DNA from: Streptomyces sp. GQFP
GTDB lineage: Bacteria > Actinomycetota > Actinomycetes > Streptomycetales > Streptomycetaceae
NCBI RefSeq assembly: GCF_021545335.1
Contig: NZ_CP089312.1
Location: 2,108,001-2,172,000 of the forward strand
Direction of reading: 5' to 3'
Length of the DNA: 64,000 bases
Shown here: positions 37,583 to 45,639 of the stretch, piece after piece
Layout: each line of letters opens with the position of its first letter
How positions within the stretch are numbered: position 1 is the stretch's first letter
Notes under the pieces: model-generated
What the model was told of the DNA's origin: nothing
Databases searched by the model: none
What the model saw: the letters and a program-made list of their open reading frames with translations, nothing else
Made by a program: the position numbers and the translations under genes

Positions 37583-38487
37583 GCCTGGTTCCGCGGGCCG
37601 TCCTGGTCCACCGCACCACGGAGTACGAGGAGTTGGTGGCCCGACACGGCACGCACGGCCAGGCCGCCTTCTTTCTCCGTTCCCGGGGACGGGACATCGA
37701 GGAGGTGGCCGAGCGTCACCACCGCACTCGCCGGTCCATGGCGGAGGTGACTGCGGCGATCCCTCTGACATGGCGTCAAACACAGCTGGAACGGGCCGAC
37801 TTGGACCGCTTCCTCTTCGCACCCGAGGACGTGGTCGTCGTGGTCGGGCAGGACGGGCTGGTGGCGAACGTCGCCAAGTACCTGGCCGGGCAGCCGGTGG
37901 TGGGCATCGACACGGACCCCGGCCGCAATCCGGGCGTCCTGGTACGCCACCGCCCGGCGGACGCCCGGACGCTCCTCGCGTCGGTACTCGCGACGGCAAC
38001 AGGCGGCTCCGAACTGACCATGGTCGAGGCGGTCGCCGACGACACCCAACGACTGCTGGCCCTCAACGAGATCTACCTCGGCGCCGCCGGTCACCAGACC
38101 GCCCGCTACCGCCTGAGCCTCGACGACGACAGGGGTGTCGTCGAGGCCCAGGCCTCGTCCGGGGTGCTGGTGGGGACGGGGACCGGGGCGAGTGGGTGGT
38201 TGCGGTCGGTGTGGCAGGAACGGGGCGGTGCGGGTGCCGGTCCGCGCCTGCCGGGCCCGACGGAGGACCGGCTGGTGTGGTTCGTACGGGAGGCGTGGCC
38301 GTCTCCGGCGACCGGGACGTCGTTGGTCGCGGGCGAGCTGGGGGCCGAGGGCCGGCTCACCCTCACGGTCGAGTCCGAACGGCTGATCGCTTTCGGGGAC
38401 GGGATCGAGAGCGACGCGGTGGAGTTGACGTGGGGGCAGACGGTTCGGGTGGGGGTGGGTGGGGAGAGGTTGCGGTTGGTGGGCTGA
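37579..38487 (+). CDS. Diverged NAD-kinase-like protein
   Basis: A 302-residue protein with a degenerate NAD(P)/diacylglycerol-kinase fold. VVVVVGQDGLVANVAKYL (about residues 88-105) corresponds to the GGDGT nucleotide motif, altered to GQDG, and VLVGTGTGASGWLRSV (about 190-205) corresponds to the family's TPTGSTAY loop. The N-terminus starts LVPRAVLVHRTTEYEELVARHG. Changes in the key Gly/Thr residues leave catalytic activity uncertain: it may bind nucleotides without phosphorylating NAD. It is translationally coupled to the SPFH gene by GTGA and ends at a composite repeat. Confidence 0.72.
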   Translation: MSLVPRAVLVHRTTEYEELVARHGTHGQAAFFLRSRGRDIEEVAERHHRTRRSMAEVTAAIPLTWRQTQLERADLDRFLFAPEDVVVVVGQDGLVANVAKYLAGQPVVGIDTDPGRNPGVLVRHRPADARTLLASVLATATGGSELTMVEAVADDTQRLLALNEIYLGAAGHQTARYRLSLDDDRGVVEAQASSGVLVGTGTGASGWLRSVWQERGGAGAGPRLPGPTEDRLVWFVREAWPSPATGTSLVAGELGAEGRLTLTVESERLIAFGDGIESDAVELTWGQTVRVGVGGERLRLVG

Positions 38488-38488
38488 C

Positions 38489-38688
38489 ATTTTCCTCGCC
38501 CCCGCCGCCCCTACCCGTCCCTCCCCCAGAGGGGGGACCCCCATCGGGGACTCCGCCCCCGAACCCCCGCTCCTCAAACGCCGGAGGGGCTGAATACCCA
38601 GCCCGTCCGGCGTTTGAGGACAAAGGGGGTCTTGGGGGCGCAGCCCCCAGGGATGGGAACGGGTAGGGGCGGCGGGGGCGAAAAACGC
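38489..38688. repeat. Composite inverted repeat between convergent genes, copy 2
   Basis: Outer arms CCTCGCCCCCGCCGCCCCTA and its complement near 38665-38685, middle arms with GGGGACTCCGCCCCCG and GGGGGCGCAGCCCCC, and inner arms CTCAAACGCCGGAGGGGCTG and CAGCCCGTCCGGCGTTTGAG. The order is the same as at 33735-33995. It fills the whole gap between the NAD-kinase-like gene and the RNA-repair gene, which are convergent. Confidence 0.85.
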
Positions 38689-41304
38689 CTACAGCCGCGG
38701 ATCCACCGGCTCCGACTCCAGTGCCAGCACCCCGAACACCGCCTCATGCACCCGCCACAACGGCTCCCCCTCCGCCAGCCGATCCAACGCCTCCAACCCC
38801 AGCGCGTACTCCCTGATCGCAAGCGACCGCTTGTGGTTCAGGAACCGCCCCCGAAGACGCGCCAGGTTCTCGGGCCGCGTGTACTCCGGCCCGTAGATGA
38901 TCCGCAGGTACTCCCGCCCCCGGCACTTGATGCCAGGCTGCACAAGCCGCCCCTTGCCGTCGCGCACAACACCACCCAGCGGCTTCACGACCATGCCCTC
39001 ACCACCCCGCCCGGTCATCTCCAGCCACCAGTCCACGCCGGCCCGAACCGACTCCGCGTCCCCCGTGTCTACGTACAGCCGACGCGTCGTCTGCAGCAGC
39101 CCCGTACCGTCGTGCTCCACCAGCCGGTCCAGCAGGGCGAGTTGCTCGTCGTGCGGCAGCCCGGCCAGGCTGCGGCCCTCGGTCGCGAGGACCTGGAAGG
39201 GGGCCAGCCGGACCCCGTCGAGCCCCTCCGTCGGCCAGCAGTAGCGCCGGTAGGCCGCCGTGAACGCCGAGGCGTCCGACGCCCGTTCACGCTGGCGGGT
39301 CAGCAGGTCGCCCACGTCGACGCCTCGCGCAGCCGCACCCTCCAGGGCCGCCAGCGCACCCGGGAACACCGCCCCCGACGCGGCGCCCACCGCCGCGTAC
39401 TGCGACCGCAGCAGCCCACCCGCCTTCAGCGACCACGGCATCAACTCGGCGTCCAGCAGCAGCCAGTCGGTGCCCAGCTCCTCCCACAGACCCGCCGCGT
39501 CGGCCGCCACCCGCACCCGGCGGAGGATCTCCTCGGTCACCGCCGGATCGTCGACGAACGGCCGCCCGGTACGCGTGTACAGCGCCCCCGTAGGACCCTC
39601 GGCGGCGTCCACACCGAACCGCTTCCGAGCCACCTCCCCGTCACGGCACACCAGCACCACCGCACGCGACCCCATGTGCTTCTCCTCGCACACGACCCGC
39701 TCGACCCCGTCCGCCCGGTACTGCTCGAACGCCTCCGCCGGGTGCTCCAAGTAGCTCTCCACCTGGGAGGTCGTCGTCGGAGCCATCGTCGGCGGCAGGT
39801 ACGGCAGCAGCCGCGGGTCCACCGCGAAACGGCTCATGACCTCCAGGGCCGCCGCCGCGTTCTCCTCACGGACCGTGATCCGGCCCGCGTGGCGTGTCTC
39901 GACCACCCGGCGGCCGTGGACGTCCGCCAGGTCCAGCGGCCGGCCGTCGTGCCCGCCCGGTGCCTCCGGACGCAGCGGCCTGACCGGCTCGTACCAGATC
40001 TGCTCCGCCGGTACGTCGACCAGTTCGCGCTCCGGCCAGCGCAGCGCGGTCAGCTTGCCGCCGAAGACGACACCCGTGTCGAGGCAGATGGTGTTGTTCA
40101 GCCAGCTCGCCTCTGGGACAGGTGTGTGGCCGTACACGACCGCGGCCCGGCCACGGTAATCCTCCGCCCACGGGTAGCGCACCGGCAGGCCGAACTCGTC
40201 GGTCTCGCCGGTCGTTTCGCCGTACAGCGCGTGCGAGCGCACCCGGCCCGACGTACGGCCGTGGTACTTCTCGGGCAGACCGGCGTGGCAGACCACCAGC
40301 CGGCCACCGTCGAGGACGTAGTGGCTGACCAGGCCGTCGATGAACTCCCGTACCCGGGACCGGAATTCGTCGCTCTCTCCCTCCATCTGCCCGATGGTCT
40401 CGGCGAGGCCGTGGGTGTGCTGGACCTTGCGGCCCTTGAGGAAGCGGCCGTACTTGTTCTCGTGGTTGCCGGGTACGCACAGCGCGTTGCCCGAGCCGAC
40501 CATGGACATCACGCGCCGCAGCACTCCCGGGCTGTCCGGGCCTCGGTCGACGAGGTCGCCCACGAAGACGGCCGTACGGCCGGCCGGGTGCACGCCGTCC
40601 TCGTAGCCCAACTTGTCGAGCAGGGAGTTGAGTTCGGCAGCGCAGCCGTGGATGTCGCCGATGATGTCGAAGGGGCCGGTGAGGTGGGTCAGGTCGTTGT
40701 AGCGCTTCTCCGTGCGGATCTCGGCGCTCTCGATCTCCTCCACTCCACGCAGGATGTGCACCTTGCGGAATCCCTCGCGCTCCAAGTGGCGCAGGGAGCG
40801 GCGGAGTTCGCGGATGTGCCGGTGGATGACCCGGCGGGGCATGTCGGCCCGGTCGGTGCGGGAGGCGTTGCGTTCGGCGCAGACGTCGTCGGGCACGTCG
40901 AGGACGATGGCGATGGGCAGGACGTCGTACTGCCGTGCCAGCTCGATGAGCTGCTTTCGGCTGCCCTCCTGGACGTTGGTCGCGTCGACGACCGTACGGC
41001 GGCCCGCCGCGAGTCGCTTGCCCGCGATGTAGTGCAGGACGTCGAAGGCGTCCCCGCTGGCGCTCTGGTCGTTCTCGTCGTCGGCGACCAGGCCTCGGCA
41101 GAAGTCCGAGGAGATGACCTCGGTCGGCTTGAAGTGCCGCCGGGCGAAAGTGGACTTGCCCGAGCCGGACGCCCCGATCAGCACGACGAGGGAGAGGTCG
41201 GTGACGGGCAGCACACGCCCCTTGTTCTCGACACTCTCGACACTCTCGATGCTCTCGGTGTTCTCGGTGTTCTCAGTGTTCTCAGTGTTCTCGACACTGC
41301 TCAT
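38689..41304 (-). CDS. pnkp: Polynucleotide kinase-phosphatase-ligase (bacterial Pnkp)
   Basis: An 871-residue RNA repair enzyme. Domain order: N-terminal P-loop 5'-kinase (GASGSGKST, residues 44-52), metallophosphatase (DIIGDIHG, Asp217 and His219; later GDLVDRGPDS and GNHENK), and C-terminal adenylyltransferase (EEKHMGSRAV with nucleophile Lys542). This order matches Clostridium thermocellum Pnkp, which heals and seals broken RNA together with Hen1. The ATG overlaps the hen1 stop as ATGA. Residues about 5-27 are Glu/Asn/Thr/Ser repeats from a 9-base tandem DNA repeat and precede the kinase domain. Confidence 0.93.
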   Translation of the reverse strand: MSSVENTENTENTENTESIESVESVENKGRVLPVTDLSLVVLIGASGSGKSTFARRHFKPTEVISSDFCRGLVADDENDQSASGDAFDVLHYIAGKRLAAGRRTVVDATNVQEGSRKQLIELARQYDVLPIAIVLDVPDDVCAERNASRTDRADMPRRVIHRHIRELRRSLRHLEREGFRKVHILRGVEEIESAEIRTEKRYNDLTHLTGPFDIIGDIHGCAAELNSLLDKLGYEDGVHPAGRTAVFVGDLVDRGPDSPGVLRRVMSMVGSGNALCVPGNHENKYGRFLKGRKVQHTHGLAETIGQMEGESDEFRSRVREFIDGLVSHYVLDGGRLVVCHAGLPEKYHGRTSGRVRSHALYGETTGETDEFGLPVRYPWAEDYRGRAAVVYGHTPVPEASWLNNTICLDTGVVFGGKLTALRWPERELVDVPAEQIWYEPVRPLRPEAPGGHDGRPLDLADVHGRRVVETRHAGRITVREENAAAALEVMSRFAVDPRLLPYLPPTMAPTTTSQVESYLEHPAEAFEQYRADGVERVVCEEKHMGSRAVVLVCRDGEVARKRFGVDAAEGPTGALYTRTGRPFVDDPAVTEEILRRVRVAADAAGLWEELGTDWLLLDAELMPWSLKAGGLLRSQYAAVGAASGAVFPGALAALEGAAARGVDVGDLLTRQRERASDASAFTAAYRRYCWPTEGLDGVRLAPFQVLATEGRSLAGLPHDEQLALLDRLVEHDGTGLLQTTRRLYVDTGDAESVRAGVDWWLEMTGRGGEGMVVKPLGGVVRDGKGRLVQPGIKCRGREYLRIIYGPEYTRPENLARLRGRFLNHKRSLAIREYALGLEALDRLAEGEPLWRVHEAVFGVLALESEPVDPRL

Positions 41305-42785
41305 GCTGCGTTCGCCTCCTTCTCCTTGTTGGCGGTCTCGGTCTCGGTCTTCATCGTGAACACGGCCATCTGTGTCGGTGGGCCGACCTCCGGGTCGTCC
41401 GGGCCGACAGGCACGAACTCCGTGTCGTAGCCGTGCCGTTCGGCCACCGTGGCCGCCCACGCCCGGAACTCCTCCCGCGTCCACTCGAAGCGGTGGTCGC
41501 TGTGGCGGCTGTGGCCGGCCGGGAGGGTCTCCCAGCGGACGTTGTACTCGACGTTCGGCGTCGTCACGAGGACCGTACGGGGGCGGGCCGCGCCGAACAC
41601 CGCGTACTCCAGGGCGGGCAGGCGAGGCAGGTCGAGGTGTTCGACGACCTCGCACAGTACGGCGGCGTCGTACCCCTTGAGCCGCTTGTCGGTGTAGGCG
41701 AGCGAACCCTGGAGCAACTGGACGCGCGCCGCCTGCCGTTCGCCCATCCGGTCCAGCTTCAGCCGCCGGGAGGCGATGGTGAGCGCGCGCATCGACACAT
41801 CGACACCGACGATCTCGGTGAACGCGGTGTCCTTGAGCAGCGCCTGCACCAACTGGCCCTGTCCGCACCCGAGATCGAGGACTCGGGCGGCCCCGGACGT
41901 CTTCAGCGCCGCGGTGATCGCCTCCCGGCGCTGTACGGCGAGCGGGGTGGGCCTCTCCTCCACCTCCGTCTCCTCCTCGACCGCGTTGTCGATCTCCTCG
42001 ACCTCGCTGTCGTCGGTCTCGGCGAGCCGGACCAGTTCCAGCCGCTCCATCGCCTGCCGCGTGAGCGACCAACGGCGGGACAGATAGCGGCTGGTGATCA
42101 GCTTCTGCTCCGGGTGCTCGGGCAGCCAGCCCTCACCCGCCCGCAGCAGCTTGTCGACCTCGTCGGGCGCGACCCAGTAGTGCTTGGCGTCGTCGAGGAC
42201 CGGCAGCAGGACGTACAGGTGGCGCAGCGCCTCGGCGAGGGTCAGCGTCTCCGATTCAAGGACGAGACGCACGTACCGCGAGTCGCCCCACTCCGGGAAC
42301 TCCGGGTCCAGCGCGACCGGTTCGACCGTCATCGTCCAGCCGAGCGGCTCGAAGAGACCACGCACGAGGTCGGCGCCGCCCCGGGCCGGGACCGCGGGCA
42401 CCTCGATGCGCAACGGACGTGCCTGATCCGGGAGTTCGGGCTTCGCCCGGCACTGGCCCTTCATCGCGCTGCTGAACACGGCGCTGAGCGCGACCGCGAG
42501 CAGCGAGGAGGCAGCGTACGGGCGGTCGTTGACGTACTGCGCGAGTGCCGCGTCGGGCGCGCCGCCGCGTCCCTTGCCCTTGCCGCGCCGGACCAGCGCC
42601 ACCGCGTCGACCTCCAGCAGCAGCGCGGCCGTGCAGCGCTCGGCGGACGCCTCGGGGTAGAAGACGTGCGCGGTGCCGTAGGAGGTGGAGAACGTCTGCG
42701 CGTTGTCGGGATGCTTGTGCAGCAGGTACCCGAGGTCGGTCGCGGGGCGTTCGGGGGTGCCGGTGGTGCTGATCGTCAGGAACAC
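41301..42785 (-). CDS. hen1: Hen1, 3'-terminal RNA ribose 2'-O-methyltransferase
   Basis: A 494-residue protein. The N-terminal half (about 1-240) is the Pnkp-interacting domain that activates ligation in known bacterial Hen1; the C-terminal methyltransferase has SAM motif VLDLGCGQGQL (about 285-295) and the metal-binding EVVEHLDLPRLPALE (about 360-375). It methylates the 2'-OH at a cleaved RNA end before sealing, so the repaired RNA resists the same ribotoxin. The GTG start at 42785 has GAGGT about nine bases upstream. It is the first gene of a two-gene operon with pnkp. Confidence 0.92.
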   Translation of the reverse strand: MFLTISTTGTPERPATDLGYLLHKHPDNAQTFSTSYGTAHVFYPEASAERCTAALLLEVDAVALVRRGKGKGRGGAPDAALAQYVNDRPYAASSLLAVALSAVFSSAMKGQCRAKPELPDQARPLRIEVPAVPARGGADLVRGLFEPLGWTMTVEPVALDPEFPEWGDSRYVRLVLESETLTLAEALRHLYVLLPVLDDAKHYWVAPDEVDKLLRAGEGWLPEHPEQKLITSRYLSRRWSLTRQAMERLELVRLAETDDSEVEEIDNAVEEETEVEERPTPLAVQRREAITAALKTSGAARVLDLGCGQGQLVQALLKDTAFTEIVGVDVSMRALTIASRRLKLDRMGERQAARVQLLQGSLAYTDKRLKGYDAAVLCEVVEHLDLPRLPALEYAVFGAARPRTVLVTTPNVEYNVRWETLPAGHSRHSDHRFEWTREEFRAWAATVAERHGYDTEFVPVGPDDPEVGPPTQMAVFTMKTETETANKEKEANAA

Positions 42786-43042
42786 GGTGGTTGTACCTCG
42801 AAACGGCGTCTGTACCGCCGTACGGCTCGGGGCCGCCACGGCAGTGGATGAGCGCGCTTCGGCGGTCGTGGTCCGACGGTCGCAGTGGTCTCTGCCTGCG
42901 GTGATGGCGTCTGACCTGCCCAAGCGCGTTCACACAAAGTACAGCGAACACGCAGGGCGCACTCAGGCATTTTCCACCCCGGACGGGGAGCCCTGTGGGG
43001 CCGGGAAGGGCCGAGTCACCCGACCCTCCCCCTACCGCACTG

Positions 43043-43966
43043 CTACGACAGCTGCGACTGCACCCGCGAGGAGATCAGCTCCAGGTGGTCCATGTCGTCG
43101 AGGTCGAGGATCTGGAGGTAGATGCGCTGGGAGCCGATCTCCGCGAACCGGCCGATCCGGTCCACGACCTCGGCCGGGGAGCCCGCCAGGCCGTTTTCCT
43201 TCAGTTCGTCAACCTCGCGGCCGATCGCGGCGGCGCGACGGGCCAGTTCCCGGTCGTCCTTGCCGACACAGACGACGAGCGCGTTCGAGTACGTCAGCTC
43301 GTCGGCCTTGCGGCCCGCCTGCTCGGCCGCCGCGCGCACCCGGCCGAACTGGCGCTCACTGTCCTCGATGGAGGCGAACGGCATGTTGAACTCGTCGGCG
43401 TACTGCGCGGTCAGCCTCGGGGTACGGGTCGCGCCGTGGCCGCCGATGAGTACGGGGATCTTGTCCTGCGCGGGCTTGGGCAGGGCGGGCGAGTCGGTGA
43501 GGTCGTAGTGCGTGCCGTGATGGCTGAACGTTTCGCCGGTTTTGGTGCCCCACAGGCCGGTGACGATCGCCAGCTGCTCTTCGAGGCGGGCGAACTTCTG
43601 CTGCGGGAAGGGGATGCCGTACGCCTTGTGCTCCTGCTCGAACCAGCCCGCGCCCAGGCCGAGTTCGACCCGGCCGCCGGACATCTGGTCGACCTGCGCG
43701 ACCTGGATCGCGAGGACGCCGGGGAGGCGGAAGGTGGCTGCCGTCATCAGGGTGCCGAGGCGGATGCGCTTGGTCTCGCGGGCGAGTCCGGCGAGGGTGA
43801 TCCAGGCGTCGGTGGGGCCGGGGAGGCCGTCCACGTCGCCCATGTGGAGGTAGTGGTCGGAGCGGAAAAAGGCGTCGAAACCGAGGTCCTCCGTAGCCTT
43901 CGCCACGGTGAGCAGAGTGTCGTAGGTCGCGCCTTGCTGGGGTTCGGTGAAGATGCGTAGATCCAT
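43043..43966 (-). CDS. LLM-class F420-dependent oxidoreductase
   Basis: A 307-residue luciferase-like monooxygenase-fold enzyme. It begins with a MDLRIFTEPQQGATYDTLL strand-helix, then FFRSDHYLHM, LGLGAGWFEQEHKAYGIPFP and PVLIGGHGATRTPRLTAQYADEFN, all marks of the F420-dependent subgroup. Such enzymes use reduced F420 for hydride transfer; the substrate cannot be inferred. ATG 43966 has AGGA seven bases upstream. It appears to be a single-gene unit between hen1 and a micro-ORF. Confidence 0.88.
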   Translation of the reverse strand: MDLRIFTEPQQGATYDTLLTVAKATEDLGFDAFFRSDHYLHMGDVDGLPGPTDAWITLAGLARETKRIRLGTLMTAATFRLPGVLAIQVAQVDQMSGGRVELGLGAGWFEQEHKAYGIPFPQQKFARLEEQLAIVTGLWGTKTGETFSHHGTHYDLTDSPALPKPAQDKIPVLIGGHGATRTPRLTAQYADEFNMPFASIEDSERQFGRVRAAAEQAGRKADELTYSNALVVCVGKDDRELARRAAAIGREVDELKENGLAGSPAEVVDRIGRFAEIGSQRIYLQILDLDDMDHLELISSRVQSQLS

Positions 43967-44236
43967 GCTTCCATCCTGCACGCTCGAACACCGGTCAACC
44001 CCACCGGTCTCCCCTGTCCCACACCTCCCCGGGCGGGTGAAAAACCGTCAACCGCGCGTGAGGTGCGGCTCCGCGCCAGTGACCCGCCCCGGCGATGATC
44101 GTTGGCTCGGGCGGAGCCGGCCCGACCGGCGCCCGCACCGGTATCCGCCGGGCAGCCAGTTCGATTGTCGGCTCGCCCGTTTCCGGGGCGCACCCGCGTC
44201 GGCTCCCTCGGGGGCCAGGGGCCGAGGAGGCCGTCA

Positions 44237-44401
44237 TTGTCCGAAGAAGTCGTGCCGCAGCAGGCGGGGCCCACACAGCCGAAGGGGCTGCTGCAGCAGA
44301 TGGAGGAGCTGATGGCCGCACTGAACGCGGATCTGTCTGACCTTCAAGTTGAAGCGGGCTTTTCGCCCACATTCAAGGAGAATCAGCCCAGGTCAGAGTA
44401 G
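44237..44401 (+). CDS. Micro-ORF of 54 residues with TTG start
   Basis: A TTG start is preceded by a textbook GAGGAGG at 6 bases, far better than most genes here. The product starts LSEEVVPQQAG (initiated as Met), has an amphipathic helix GLLQQMEELMAALNADLSDL and a polar tail FKENQPRSE. No signal peptide, Cys or known domain is seen. It is followed by a convergent broken PIN-domain gene. Options are a small helical regulator, an antitoxin-like partner or a peptide precursor; none is supported by more than shape. Reading starts further upstream are in frame but lack signals. Confidence 0.55.
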   Translation: MSEEVVPQQAGPTQPKGLLQQMEELMAALNADLSDLQVEAGFSPTFKENQPRSE

Positions 44402-44621
44402 CCACTTACTCATGCGGCAGGCGGCGAAGCGACCCGTCGGGCCGTCAGGGAATCGCTGGCGGTCGCTCCGGCTCGCCAGCGACTCACAGACGGCCAGGTC
44501 CGCTCCCATGGTGTCCCGGGCACGGCCGGTACAGGGGACACCGGCGGGGGCAGCGATTCCTGATCTTGTCCCCCTCGTACCCCGGTACAGGACAGGCTGT
44601 CCCCGGTGGCCGGGACCTGTG

Positions 44622-45355
44622 TCAGCCCAGGGCCCGCCCGTCCTGCTGCGGCGGAACCTCATCGAGCGCCGTGCCCTTCTTGCGGTGCTTCTCCGGCAAG
44701 CGCACCACCTTCAGGCCCAGCTGATGAGCGCGCAGACGCATCCCGATGTCATCGGTCAGCACCCGAGCACCGGTGTCCTGGTGAAGGTTGTCCAGGTCGG
44801 CCGCGCTGCGCAGAATCGACAAGTCCACGTCCCCACCACGATCGTCGGTGTCGACCCACACCTCCAGCGTGACGCCCTCACGCAGGCGCACGGGCTCCCC
44901 AGGCCGGCTGTCCTTGAGTACACGCTCCAGGTAGCGGATGGCCGTGGCTGCCTTCCGCGCAAGGTCTCCCTGGCCGTATTTCTGCTTGTCCAAATGTCGC
45001 GCCACAGGATGTCTCCGGGCTGCTGCCAGCGGTTGAGCATGTTGGTGTCGTAGACGACGGGCAGACCGGGCCGGGCTACGAGCTTCTTCGTTGGTGACCA
45101 CCGCCCGTCTGAGGTCACGCCGATTTCTGCGTTGGCTCCGGCGACAGCGAGGAGGTTCCAGTAGGCCGTGGAGTGGAAACCGGCAGCGAGATCCGGCACG
45201 GCGAACGCCTGCTTGAGCGTGGGATAGATGTCATGGACTGCATCGGTGTAGGCGCGGTACATGTCTTGTGCGCCTCGCGCATTGCCCCACGTCGTCTCCG
45301 CACGGCGGAGCACGTCGTCCGCGTAGTCCAGGGTGATCCCCGGGTTCAGTCTCAT
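44622..45355 (-). pseudogene. PIN-domain protein gene broken by a deletion and frameshift
   Basis: Two adjoining frames carry one protein. From ATG 45355 (AGGA eight bases upstream) comes an N-terminal helical region (RLNPGITLDYADDVLRRAETTW) and the PIN start VVYDTNMLNRWQQPGDILWRD. Near 44995 the frame stops making sense, and the next frame supplies DKQKYGQGDLARKAATAIRYLER, EVWVDTDDRGGDVDLSILR and RVLTDDIGMRLRAHQLGLKVVRLPE. In intact relatives, as recalled, about 25-30 residues ending in an acidic motif join the two. Loss of that segment would remove an active-site residue of the nuclease. Confidence 0.7.
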
Positions 45356-45639
45356 ACAGAGATCCTTGCGGAGCTGAAGTCTGATGCCGAGCGAAATATG
45401 ACGGAACAAGGCTTTGATCAGCTCATGCGCAGCGTCATATGGAGCGGCCCCGTCTGCGCCATCAGCTGGCGTCAGCGCGGGGCGTCCCAGCGAGGACGCT
45501 CCGGGTCTCGGCACGTCCTCGAACTGCTCAGCCAGGGCAGGCCGCCCGGCTCCCGTCCCCATGGGTCCCCGTGGACTCCGCTCTGTCCGCGACCTGGGAA
45601 TTGCTCGATCTGCTTGATCAGCCGGCAAGGGGCTGGCGC

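Noticed and set aside
41220..41300. CRISPR-like direct repeats near the start of the Pnkp gene
   Set aside because: The unit is 9 bases, without spacers, in frame inside a coding sequence; it is a simple tandem repeat.
44102..44236. Longer start for the micro-ORF from 44102
   Set aside because: No Shine-Dalgarno sequence at 44102 and the upstream residues are Arg/Pro-rich; the TTG at 44237 has an ideal ribosome binding site.
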